NCBI GenBank assembly: GCA_946415375.1
Contig: CAMKSF010000008.1
Location: 1 to 58,142 of the forward strand
Direction: 5' to 3'
Length of the DNA: 58,142 nucleotides
Origin: an uncultured Clostridia bacterium
Lineage (GTDB): Bacteria > Bacillota > Clostridia > TANB77 > CAG-508
This document shows positions 17,530-24,961 of this stretch, piece after piece; position 1 is the stretch's first letter, and every line of letters starts with the position of its first letter. The position numbers were made by a program, and so were the translations under genes. A model generated the notes under the pieces. The model saw only the letters and a program-made list of their open reading frames with translations, had not been told where the DNA came from and did no database searches.

Positions 17530-17796
17530 TTTTCTATAAACTCCTTTTTAAATCTCTTACCTAAAGACGCATTTTCTATAATTTACATATTAAGAGCAAT
17601 AATTCTACATAAAACTATTGCTCTATTGAAAAATACATATGTTCAAAAATTCTACTAACACATATTTTTCTGTTTCATTTTTACCTTAAGAAATAGTAAA
17701 AAAATTTAAGTTCATTTTAATTATTTTAAATACTTATCTACATCAATTTTCTTCTTAAGGAAGGAATAAATCTCTTTAATACTAATACCTTTACTG

Positions 17797-17818
17797 TATA
17801 TATTTCATGAAATATATA
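17797..17818. repeat. 22-nt perfect palindrome beside the DGR template repeat
   Basis: TATATATTTCATGAAATATA plus two more bases forms a perfect inverted repeat 18 nt outside the template repeat, on the side matching the 3' end in coding orientation. It could fold as a hairpin at the end of the template RNA. Confidence 0.5.
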
Positions 17819-17836
17819 ATCTAAAATATGTATTAG

Positions 17837-17960
17837 AGTGAGAGACGAGAAGCATTGTTTCCATTGGTATTGTCTGCATTGTTGTTGTTACGATTACCTG
17901 GTTTGTTACTGTTATTGTAATTGCCCCCTCTGTTAGCTCGATTATTAGTGTTGTTGGCCT
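17837..17960 (-). repeat. DGR template repeat (TR)
   Basis: These 124 nt align without gaps to the variable repeat at 20048-20171. In the coding (minus) orientation the TR is rich in AAC and AAT codons. There are 23 differences, and all 23 are at adenines of the TR, touching 18 codons. The A-poor segment at the coding 3' end (CTTCTCGTCTCTCACT) is identical in both copies. This is the signature of adenine-specific mutagenic retrohoming. The TR lies just downstream of the RT gene. Confidence 0.95.
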
Positions 17961-18011
17961 TTCGATTTATCCCTAAAATTGCTCACAAAATTAATTTATT
18001 TTACAAAATAT

Positions 18012-19021
18012 CTATTCTATATAAAATAATTTTTCCATCAAGTTTTTCACATTAGCATATTTTATATATCCCATATGTCCTGCTAAATACATTCTTGCAT
18101 CTTTACTTGTTACTTCTCCATTATAGATTTTATTTGTTAATTTCTTTACTTTCTTTTTGAGTTTTCTTTTGCCTTTATCTCTTAGTTTTATCCTATATTC
18201 ATTAATTTTGTACCCACAAAAATTAACCCCTTGTTTTCCTTTGAATATTTGTGTCTTTTTATTTAGATTTAGTTTTAAATTATTTTCTAAAAATCTTGTA
18301 ATTTCTGTCAACGCTGTTTTAGCTTCTTGTTTTGTTCTTACTATTATTATGCTATCATCTAAATACCTTGCATAATATTTTATATGTAACTTATGTTTCA
18401 CAAATTGGTCTTGTTCATTTAAATATATATTTCCAAACATCTGAGATGTGTAGTTTCCTATTTCTAGTCCCTTATCTCTTTTTTGAGAAAATAGTATTTC
18501 TTTTACAAGCCATAAAAGTTTTCTATCTTTTATTTTTCTTTGTAAAATTTTAAATAAAATATTTTATCTATACTATCAAAATATTTTGCCACATCCATCT
18601 TTAAAACATAATATTCTTCCCATTTTGCTAATGCACTTTTCATACATTTTTGAACATAAAGTGCTGCTCTATGCATTCCTCTATTCTTTAAACATGCAAA
18701 AGATGTATTTATAAATGTTGGTACAAATGTTGGTTCTAAAAAATTATCTACTAACCATCTATGTACTATTCTATCTATATATCTTGATTTTTCTATTTTC
18801 CTCACCTTAGGTTCTGTTACATAAAATACTTTATAGCCTCCATGTTTATATGTTCCATTTTTTAGTTCATTATATAGCCACATAATATACTCTTCTTGCT
18901 TTAAATTAAATTTTATTATTTCATTTCTATAGCCTTTTCCTTTTCTAGATTTTTTATGTGCTTCCATTAAGGTTTCATAACTTAGAATTTTATCAAATTT
19001 ATTTCGAATCGTTTTTGGCAT
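18012..19021 (-). pseudogene. DGR reverse transcriptase, broken by a one-base frameshift
   Basis: The two halves read as one group II-like RT when a single base is restored. The 5' half has YYVLKMDVAKYFDSIDK. The 3' half has KDRKLLWLVKEIL, KGLEIGNYTSQMFGNIYLN and the catalytic KYYARYLDDSIIIV. The IGxxxSQ motif in place of the common QG form is typical of DGR RTs. The break lies near 18562-18566: GATAAAATATTTT would become GATAAAGATATTTT by adding one G. Restored length is about 336 aa. ATG at 19021 overlaps avd; a TTG start at 19042 is also possible. Either the RT is inactivated or the base was lost in sequencing. Confidence 0.9.
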
Positions 19022-19370
19022 AGTATTTTGTAAGTCCTCCAATTATTCTCCCTATTTCATATATTAAATTCATAGTCACATTGAATTTCTTTGTATCTAT
19101 CCATCTTTGTTTTTGCATTATTCGTAAAAAAATTCTTTGAGCATTTAATTTTGCATCTATTTTATTTACTAACTCTAAGCATTTCTTTTTATCTGTTGTT
19201 TTACTTATATACATTGTATCTTCTAACATTTGATACATGCTTTGTTTATATTCATTTCCTATATTAAATTTTTCTACTCTTGGGAGTTTCATTATTACAT
19301 TTAACATATATTCTATATATCTTTCTATTTTTGGAATTAATTGTAATTTGTTTTCTGTTTCTTTTTTCAT
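18999..19370 (-). CDS. avd: Avd-like accessory variability determinant
   Basis: 123 residues, all helical and basic, with the pattern of the Avd/S23-like four-helix bundle (LIPKIERYIEYMLNVIMKLP near the start, IYEIGRIIGGLTKYY at the end). Avd forms a pentamer that binds the RT and template RNA in DGR retrohoming. Its 3' end overlaps the RT start, and its 5' end overlaps the MutS-like gene by 4 nt, so the three are likely co-translated. Confidence 0.85.
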   Translation of the reverse strand: MKKETENKLQLIPKIERYIEYMLNVIMKLPRVEKFNIGNEYKQSMYQMLEDTMYISKTTDKKKCLELVNKIDAKLNAQRIFLRIMQKQRWIDTKKFNVTMNLIYEIGRIIGGLTKYYAKNDSK

Positions 19371-19795
19371 ACAAAATCTTCTCCAAATTCTTCTTTTAAA
19401 TACTCTTTTAACGCCTTTTCATATTCTGTTTCTACTGTGTATATTCTTCTACTACAGTTTTCGCAATCATTATTACAAGATGTTTCTTCTATGCTCTTTC
19501 CCTGCCTTTCGCTTATCTTAATAAGCTTATTTAATTCTTTGTTATAATCTAATATTATATATGAATATCCTATTTTATCCATCCTCTCTATATATTTATC
19601 TAATGAACTTTTAGGAACACCTACCTTACACACTCCTTTTTTAGCACAATTTAGTTTTAATCCTAATTCCTTATTTAATACTATCGCATCTGCTCCTATT
19701 GAGATATAGAAACTACCACAAGAAATTAATATTATTCTCATTCCATATATTAGTTGTAATCTTTGTACCATATCATAAAATTCCAAAATCACCAC
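19367..19795 (-). CDS. MutS domain I-like DGR accessory protein (Msl-like)
   Basis: 142 residues resembling the mismatch-recognition domain I of MutS: a helix, then GSFYISIGADAIVLNKELGL (compare MutS GDFYELF..DA), VGVPKSSLDKYIERMDKIGY and YIILDYN. A Cys cluster (CNNDCENC) follows. Small MutS-like genes have been reported with DGRs. The start is uncertain: GTG at 19795 or ATG at 19771. It is the first gene after the target protein, in the order target, MutS-like, avd, RT, TR. It might bind mismatched heteroduplex formed during cDNA transfer; that is inference. Confidence 0.7.
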   Translation of the reverse strand: MVILEFYDMVQRLQLIYGMRIILISCGSFYISIGADAIVLNKELGLKLNCAKKGVCKVGVPKSSLDKYIERMDKIGYSYIILDYNKELNKLIKISERQGKSIEETSCNNDCENCSRRIYTVETEYEKALKEYLKEEFGEDFV

Positions 19796-19816
19796 TTCCT
19801 ATCTCTTTAATTTTCG

Positions 19817-19963
19817 TGGCGCTTTTTTGCATAGTTTATGAGCTAAAAGCTCTCAAACGCAAAAATAGCGCCACGCTAGTGGCGCCACGCTAGTGCAAAT
19901 TTTCCTAGCTCACCCCTTTGGGATGGCAAGAAAATTTGCACTTTAGCGTATTACATTCGCTAA
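19817..19963. repeat. Cluster of inverted and direct repeats downstream of the variable repeat
   Basis: Several structures are packed together: GTGGCGCT (19817-19824)/AGCGCCAC (19866-19873), extended by T/A tracts; GAGCT/AGCTC inside it; GCGCCACGCTAGTG in two direct copies (about 19867-19894); GTGCAAATTTTC (19892-19903)/GAAAATTTGCAC (19929-19940); and TTTAGCG (19941-19947)/CGCTAAA (19957-19963). G+C is locally raised. DGRs often need a hairpin or cruciform downstream of the VR, and this cluster sits in that position. Confidence 0.6.
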
Positions 19964-20034
19964 ACCTATTTGTTTAGTAAATCTACATATTAAATTTATT
20001 GCTCTTTCTGCTTTATCGCTTTTAGCATTCAGAC

Positions 20035-21837
20035 CTACTTTATATAAAGTGAGAGACGAGAAGCAATGCTTCCAACGGTACTGTCTGCACCGCTGCTGCT
20101 ACGATTACCTGGTCGGTAACTGCTATTGTAAGAGCCCCCTCTGCTAGCTCGACTACCAGCGTAGGTGGCCTCTAATGTCCATTCATATGAATTACCATAT
20201 ATGTCTATAACATTGCTTAATTTATCATTATACTTCGGATTTCCTGTTATCCTTTGTCCATTTGTTGCATTATTTCCATCATTTTTTACTGTTCCACTCA
20301 TAACTGTCGATGTTCCAACAGTTATTCCGTTCTTTGCCATCCAATTCATCATCGCATCATATTGACTTCCCCATATCATACTAGAATTATTTGAATATGC
20401 TTTATGTGTTCTATATAATCCATACCACATATTTGCTTCATCTCTATCACTTTTATCAGCATTTGTAAAACTTTTTGTTCCTGCTACACTTGCAACTTTT
20501 TTTATTTTATCATTCCAACTTGATTCAAATCTACCTACCCAAAATCCTCCATAAGCTTGAACCTGTCTTATCATTTCATCATAATCTTCTTGCATTTTTG
20601 CTCCAAATCCTGTTACTCCCTGCGTTTCAGTAAAACCTGCATTAGTAAAATATTGTGCGTCATAAGTTGAGCCTGTTACACTTGTCATAGGTGCCCATTT
20701 ATCACTATTATTTCCTGTTATTAAACTTGGCTCTCTATAACTTGTTGTACCTACATTATATCCTGAATTGTATTTTACTGTAGTTGAAGTTGTGTCTCCT
20801 GCAAATGTATATAACATTCCTCTATAATATGTGTTTCCGTTATATGTGTATGTTGTTGCCATTGGAGTATAAAGGTCACTTGTTACTGTGACTGCAGATG
20901 TTGATGGTGCTGTGTGATTTGTTGTATCTAATACAACCTCATCTTTTTTTACAGGCACCCACACAAATTGGTCTCCTGCATCATTCATTATAACAAGTCC
21001 TTTTCCTGTATTTGTTTGGTTTCCTGTTAATTTCCAATCTATATCCTTTGTGTTATCGCCTGTTAGATTTGTATCTATTGCATAAAATCCTCCCGGTATT
21101 GTTGGATTTAAATCAGTCCCTTCTCCTCCATTTAATGTATAATTTGATCCAGATTTTTCTTTTGCAATCTTAGCTGTTGTTTTTACTCTACACTTACTCT
21201 CTGTATTATCTTTACCTTTTAATGTAATTGTTGCTGTTCCAGTTTCTGTTCCACATTTTACTACTCCATCACTTGTTACTGTCGCTACATTTGTATTACT
21301 TGATTTCCATATAAACTTTTCATTTTGTACTCTTGACGGTACAGCTTGACTTCCTGCAGATAATAGCATTGCTCCATCAATAGTTAGTATTTTACTGTCA
21401 TCTGATTCAGTATTATCTGTATAATTTAGTGTTGAAACATATATTCCAGTTGCTTCCTCTGTTAGTTTCTTTTCTCCTACTGTTCCATCACTTTCTACTA
21501 GATAAATATCTTCTCCTTTTGTTACTGTTAGTGGAAAGCTATCTCCTGATACTGTAACTCCACTTACTTGTTTTTCTATATTTTCTTTTACTTTACCAGC
21601 ATTTAAACTTCCTGTATTATCATACCCTCCAAGTACTGCTAATTGAAGAGCTTCGTCAAATTGCGCTCTATCTGTTAAGTCTCTTGCTCTTCCTGCTTGA
21701 TTTAAAATGCTATTATCTCCTGAAAGCATTGATATTGAAATTCCTGCTAGAATTAATAAAACAATGATCGTGATGACTAAGGCTATAAGCGTAATTCCGG
21801 CTATTTCTTTTTGATTTATTTTTTTGTTTATCTTCAA
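20035..21837 (-). CDS. DGR target: pilin-like surface protein with variable C-type lectin-fold domain
   Basis: 600 residues. The N-terminus is type IV prepilin-like (KEIAGITLIALVITIIVLL), with a basic leader, a likely cleavage before ITLIALV and one membrane helix. A Big2-like Ig domain follows (residues about 140-220, SSNTNVATVTSDGVVKCG). The C-terminal half is FGE-sulfatase/C-type lectin-like: DQFVWVPV, GGFWVGRFE, NMWYGLYR, IYGNSYEWT, then SRGGSYN. The last 41 or so codons are the variable repeat. TTG at 21837, 8 nt after GGAGG, is the start. It is probably a surface-displayed receptor whose binding face is diversified. Confidence 0.9.
   Translation of the reverse strand: MKINKKINQKEIAGITLIALVITIIVLLILAGISISMLSGDNSILNQAGRARDLTDRAQFDEALQLAVLGGYDNTGSLNAGKVKENIEKQVSGVTVSGDSFPLTVTKGEDIYLVESDGTVGEKKLTEEATGIYVSTLNYTDNTESDDSKILTIDGAMLLSAGSQAVPSRVQNEKFIWKSSNTNVATVTSDGVVKCGTETGTATITLKGKDNTESKCRVKTTAKIAKEKSGSNYTLNGGEGTDLNPTIPGGFYAIDTNLTGDNTKDIDWKLTGNQTNTGKGLVIMNDAGDQFVWVPVKKDEVVLDTTNHTAPSTSAVTVTSDLYTPMATTYTYNGNTYYRGMLYTFAGDTTSTTVKYNSGYNVGTTSYREPSLITGNNSDKWAPMTSVTGSTYDAQYFTNAGFTETQGVTGFGAKMQEDYDEMIRQVQAYGGFWVGRFESSWNDKIKKVASVAGTKSFTNADKSDRDEANMWYGLYRTHKAYSNNSSMIWGSQYDAMMNWMAKNGITVGTSTVMSGTVKNDGNNATNGQRITGNPKYNDKLSNVIDIYGNSYEWTLEATYAGSRASRGGSYNSSYRPGNRSSSGADSTVGSIASRLSLYIK
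20048..20171 (-). repeat. DGR variable repeat (VR)
   Basis: The 124-nt copy of the TR inside the 3' end of the target gene. Eighteen codons differ from the TR. AAC and AAT codons of the template have become Ser, Tyr, Gly, Val, Ile, Thr and others, while AGA GGG GGC, CCA GGT and GCA GAC remain fixed. The perfect palindrome ACTTTATATAAAGT (20037-20050) overlaps its coding 3' end and the stop codon. Confidence 0.95.
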
Positions 21838-22139
21838 TTTTTGTTCCTCCTTTTTGTTTTTTCATAAGTTTTGTTGTTTGTTATGTTAAGTATTTATAGC
21901 GTTTTTTATTATTTTGTTTCTATATTAGCTTTTCATTTACACACATCTCTATTATGTTTTTATAGCCTTTTCTTATTCGAAATCACTCTTATTTAGTTTT
22001 CAATGTGCATAAATTTTAAGCTATATGAAACTTATTCGCATTTGTTGCGAATCTATCACTTTTATTTTATATTTTTAGATTATTTTTGTCAATGACTTTT
22101 ATAGTTATATTTTTATAAAATATTTCTTATTCTTTTACA
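21838..22139. other. Gap upstream of the DGR target gene
   Basis: No gene is seen. The sequence holds the GGAGG site of the target gene and a small inverted repeat ATTCGCA (22034-22040)/TGCGAAT (22046-22052) with a 5-nt loop that could be an operator or weak terminator. The rest is AT-rich without clear promoter hexamers. Confidence 0.4.
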
Positions 22140-22213
22140 AGTTTCGACAGACTTTGCAAAATAAAAGTGCTATACTGTCTTTTGCCCTCACACATAAGGA
22201 AGGGGGTGATGAT

Positions 22214-22312
22214 ATGACTTCGTTTGATTTAATATGGAAGTTAGTTCTTATGTTATTAGCAGAAAAAGATGCTTCCAAAGAGGAAAAGAAAACAAAAAAA
22301 GAAAACAATTAA
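22214..22312 (+). CDS. Micropeptide B (32 aa) of a par/Fst-like type I locus
   Basis: ATG at 22214 follows AAGGGGGTGATG. The 32 residues have the core DLIWKLVLMLL and the tail KEEKKTKKENN, close to micropeptide C. The leader is almost identical to copies A and C: GACAGACTTTGC box, extended -10 TGCTATACT (-10 at 22171-22176) and TTGCCCTC able to pair with GGGGGTGA. A small membrane-acting or regulatory peptide is likely. Toxicity is inferred from the antisense arrangement, not from the peptide. Confidence 0.7.
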   Translation: MTSFDLIWKLVLMLLAEKDASKEEKKTKKENN

Positions 22313-22335
22313 TGTATTAATTACATAATTGTAAA

Positions 22336-22376
22336 AAAAATAGCAAGGATTTTGACTCGTTATCCTTGCTATTTTT
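22336..22376. terminator. Shared bidirectional terminator, locus B
   Basis: AAAAATAGCAAGGAT (22336-22350) pairs with ATCCTTGCTATTTTT (22362-22376), between the convergent transcripts. Confidence 0.9.
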
Positions 22377-22436
22377 GGCATTTTTTGTCTTCGTTTGATT
22401 TAATTTGTATAATTTAAACGATATTGTCTAAACTAT
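22336..22436 (-). ncRNA. Predicted antisense RNA, locus B
   Basis: Minus-strand promoter TTGACT (22466-22471), 17 nt, TATAGT (22443-22448). The plus-strand segment 22389-22404 (CTTCGTTTGATTTAAT) repeats 22218-22233 of the peptide gene with no mismatch, so the RNA can pair with codons 2-7 of its own target. Confidence 0.65.
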
Positions 22437-22491
22437 ATTTTTACTATATCACATTTTTATTATTTAGTCAATGACTAATTGGTAAATTTTT

Positions 22492-24498
22492 CTATTTTTT
22501 AGTTTTCACGCTTTTTGAACTACTCCAATCAGAACATATCTTATTTCCATTTACATTTTTATATGTTCTTATTCTTACATAGTATTTCTTTTTAGCTTTA
22601 AGTTTTTTTATAGTGCTTGATGTTGTTTTATTATTTTTTATTTTTATTTTTTTACTGCTTGTAAATTTGCTATTTGTAGCATATTGTAATTCATATCCTG
22701 TTGTTTGAGTTTTCTGTTTTTTCCATGAAGCTTTAAATTTCTTCTTTCCAGCAGAAACTTTATTTAAAGATGTACCTTTAGGTTTAATAGTATATGTTAG
22801 CTTTTTAGTTCCTTCATAATCACCTTTAAATTTTATAGTAGCTGTTGCAGTTCCAACATTTTTATTATCTTTATATGATACTGTATAATTGCTGGAAGAT
22901 ATTGTTTTTCCATTTGAATCAATAGCAATTACCTCTGGTTTTCTTGCTTTTCCATTATATGTGTAACTTGTAGTTTTTAATTTTACAGTTTTAGGTTTCT
23001 TCTTTTCTTGAATGAATTCTGGTTTTACAATACTTAAAACAGCTGAAATATTGTTAAGCCATGTTTTTCCACTACCTCTTCTTACTGTTAATGGATTAAG
23101 TATTATTGAATATTGAGATTTTACATTTATTGCTCCTTCACTATCTGAAAGACTTCCTGCTGCATTTATTACATAAGCTCTTCCTTCATAACTTCCAACA
23201 TACATCATAGTATGTACTGTAAAATATAATAGAGAACCTGCTGGTAGCGTTTCTAAATACTTTTGTTTTTCAACATCTGACATTTTTGATACATCTTTTA
23301 CTTTCCCTGGTGTGTTTTGTTGCCAAGTTGTATTTCTTGGAAGAACTAATCCAAAGCACTCATAAATCGCTCTTGTATATGCAGAGCAATCCATTGCTCC
23401 TAGCATTGCTCCCCATCCATATCGATTTCCTAAACATGAAAATGCAACATTTAAAATATTTGCTTGTGTCATAGGAATAAATCCACAACTTAAATTATAG
23501 TGTTCTGAAATTAAAGCATATTGTTTTACATATTTACCATTTTCATCTCTTGTTGGAAGATATACAACATAATTGTTCCATGTTCCTCTTTCTCCAAGAT
23601 TTTGCGGTATTGAACTTTTTGGCACTAACTTTAATATCGTACCTAACATCAATCTTACATCTGATGTTTCTGGCTGAGAAATTGATGATTCTAAAGTAAT
23701 TTTATCTTGTAAAACAACTAAAAAATCTTTTTTTGAAATATCTATTTTCCAGGAATTTGTCCATTCACTTTTACTACTGCATATAGCTAGGTTTTCTGCA
23801 TTAATCCATCCACTACATACTTTGCCCTGGCAATAATAGAAAGTTTTCCCATCTACTACACACACATCTCTTATTACTACAGGCTCATTTACATTTAAAG
23901 CATAAGATTCTGATTCATCATCTGGATCTGATTTAGAATAACCTATTACTTCATCAGTAGGCCAGCATTTCATATCCGCTCTTTTGGTAACAACAGCATA
24001 ATATACCTTTTTTCCTCTTTCTGTTCCATCGGAGAATTCTGATGTTTGTAAAGCATTTTCAAATTTCGTTATATATTCCTGTTGATTTATCTTTTTCCCA
24101 TCTGCATAAAGTTGTCTTAATTCACCATCTTTTTCGAATTTTTCTACTGTAGTTGTTTTTAGTGGTTTTTGTATAGTTTCTAAATCATATACTTTTGTTC
24201 CACTGGCATCTACTATATCTTGATTTAATTTTTTTATTTCATCTAATGACATTAATACTTTATCAACGCTTTTAGCTTGATTTTTCCAAAAAGCAGGTTT
24301 TGTCATTAAATTAGATACATATTGCGCATGAATTGCATTTCCAGCAGATGTAGCTTCATTTTCATTGTTTGTAAGTAAGCTTTCATAAACATCTTGTCCA
24401 TTTGCAGCTTTTACCGGATTATTAAAAGCTATTATTACACATAATCCTATAATTAAACTTATTAACATTTTTTTAATTATTCTTGATTCTTTCTTCAT
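22492..24498 (-). CDS. Secreted NlpC/P60 peptidase with Ig-like/FN3 surface module
   Basis: 668 residues with a signal peptide (cleavage near KAANG, about residue 32). The N-terminal part has SH3b-like segments (YYAVVTKRADMKCWPTDE; GKTFYYCQGKVCSGWI). The NlpC/P60 domain carries the catalytic Cys371 (GAMDCSAYTR) and His429 (YFTVHTMMYVG), as in cell-wall gamma-D-glutamyl-diamino acid endopeptidases. The last 150 residues are the Ig-like plus FN3 module shared with the surface proteins to the right (IKPKGTSLNKVSAGKKKF; KYYVRIRTYK). Likely a cell-wall hydrolase held at the surface. AGGAGG precedes ATG. Confidence 0.88.
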   Translation of the reverse strand: MKKESRIIKKMLISLIIGLCVIIAFNNPVKAANGQDVYESLLTNNENEATSAGNAIHAQYVSNLMTKPAFWKNQAKSVDKVLMSLDEIKKLNQDIVDASGTKVYDLETIQKPLKTTTVEKFEKDGELRQLYADGKKINQQEYITKFENALQTSEFSDGTERGKKVYYAVVTKRADMKCWPTDEVIGYSKSDPDDESESYALNVNEPVVIRDVCVVDGKTFYYCQGKVCSGWINAENLAICSSKSEWTNSWKIDISKKDFLVVLQDKITLESSISQPETSDVRLMLGTILKLVPKSSIPQNLGERGTWNNYVVYLPTRDENGKYVKQYALISEHYNLSCGFIPMTQANILNVAFSCLGNRYGWGAMLGAMDCSAYTRAIYECFGLVLPRNTTWQQNTPGKVKDVSKMSDVEKQKYLETLPAGSLLYFTVHTMMYVGSYEGRAYVINAAGSLSDSEGAINVKSQYSIILNPLTVRRGSGKTWLNNISAVLSIVKPEFIQEKKKPKTVKLKTTSYTYNGKARKPEVIAIDSNGKTISSSNYTVSYKDNKNVGTATATIKFKGDYEGTKKLTYTIKPKGTSLNKVSAGKKKFKASWKKQKTQTTGYELQYATNSKFTSSKKIKIKNNKTTSSTIKKLKAKKKYYVRIRTYKNVNGNKICSDWSSSKSVKTKK

Positions 24499-24693
24499 TT
24501 CCGCCCTCCTAAAAACATATATTATTATTTAATCATTTTATCTTTTAAGATTTTATCACAATAATCTATTTTCTACAAGAAAATAATCCTATTTTTTTCA
24601 TATACTCTACAAATTTCGACAGACTTTGCGAAATAAACGTGTTATACTGTCTACTGTCTTTTGCCCTCACAAAAAAAGAAAGGGGGTGATGAT

Positions 24694-24792
24694 ATGTCTT
24701 CTTATGATTTAATATGGAAGTTAGTACTTATGCTATTAGCACAAAAAGATGCTTCCATAGAAGAGAAAAAAGCAAAAGAAAAAGACAATTAA
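24694..24792 (+). CDS. Micropeptide C (32 aa) of a par/Fst-like type I locus
   Basis: ATG at 24694 follows AAAGGGGGTGATG. The 32 residues have the core YDLIWKLVLMLLAQKD and a charged tail. The extended -10 is TGTTATACT (-10 at 24643-24648). The leader is eight bases longer than in copy B through a local duplication, and its loop differs, yet the TTGCCCTC/GGGGGTGA stem is kept. This supports a functional leader hairpin that hides the ribosome binding site. Confidence 0.7.
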   Translation: MSSYDLIWKLVLMLLAQKDASIEEKKAKEKDN

Positions 24793-24813
24793 TGTACTAG
24801 TTACATAATTGTA

Positions 24814-24849
24814 AAAAAATAGCAGGGAACACACTCCCTGCTATTTTTT
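24814..24849. terminator. Shared bidirectional terminator, locus C
   Basis: AAAAAATAGCAGGGA (24814-24828) pairs with TCCCTGCTATTTTTT (24835-24849). Relative to copies A and B, one base pair has changed on both arms (AAGGA/TCCTT to AGGGA/TCCCT), a compensatory change. Confidence 0.9.
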
Positions 24850-24906
24850 CTTTTTTGTCTTCTTATGACTTAATTTGTATAATTTAAACGATAATGTCTA
24901 AACTAT
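24814..24906 (-). ncRNA. Predicted antisense RNA, locus C
   Basis: Minus-strand promoter TTGACT (24936-24941), 17 nt, TATATT (24913-24918). The plus-strand segment 24856-24874 (TGTCTTCTTATGACTTAAT) repeats 24695-24713 of the peptide gene with one mismatch, which includes most of the start codon. Confidence 0.65.
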
Positions 24907-24961
24907 ATTTTTAATATATCATATTTTTATTATTTAGTCAATAATAAATTGGTAAATTTTT

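Noticed and set aside
18012..19042. Group II intron or retron as the source of the RT
   Set aside because: TR/VR pair, Avd and a target with A-specific differences identify a DGR. There is no maturase domain or intron domain V.
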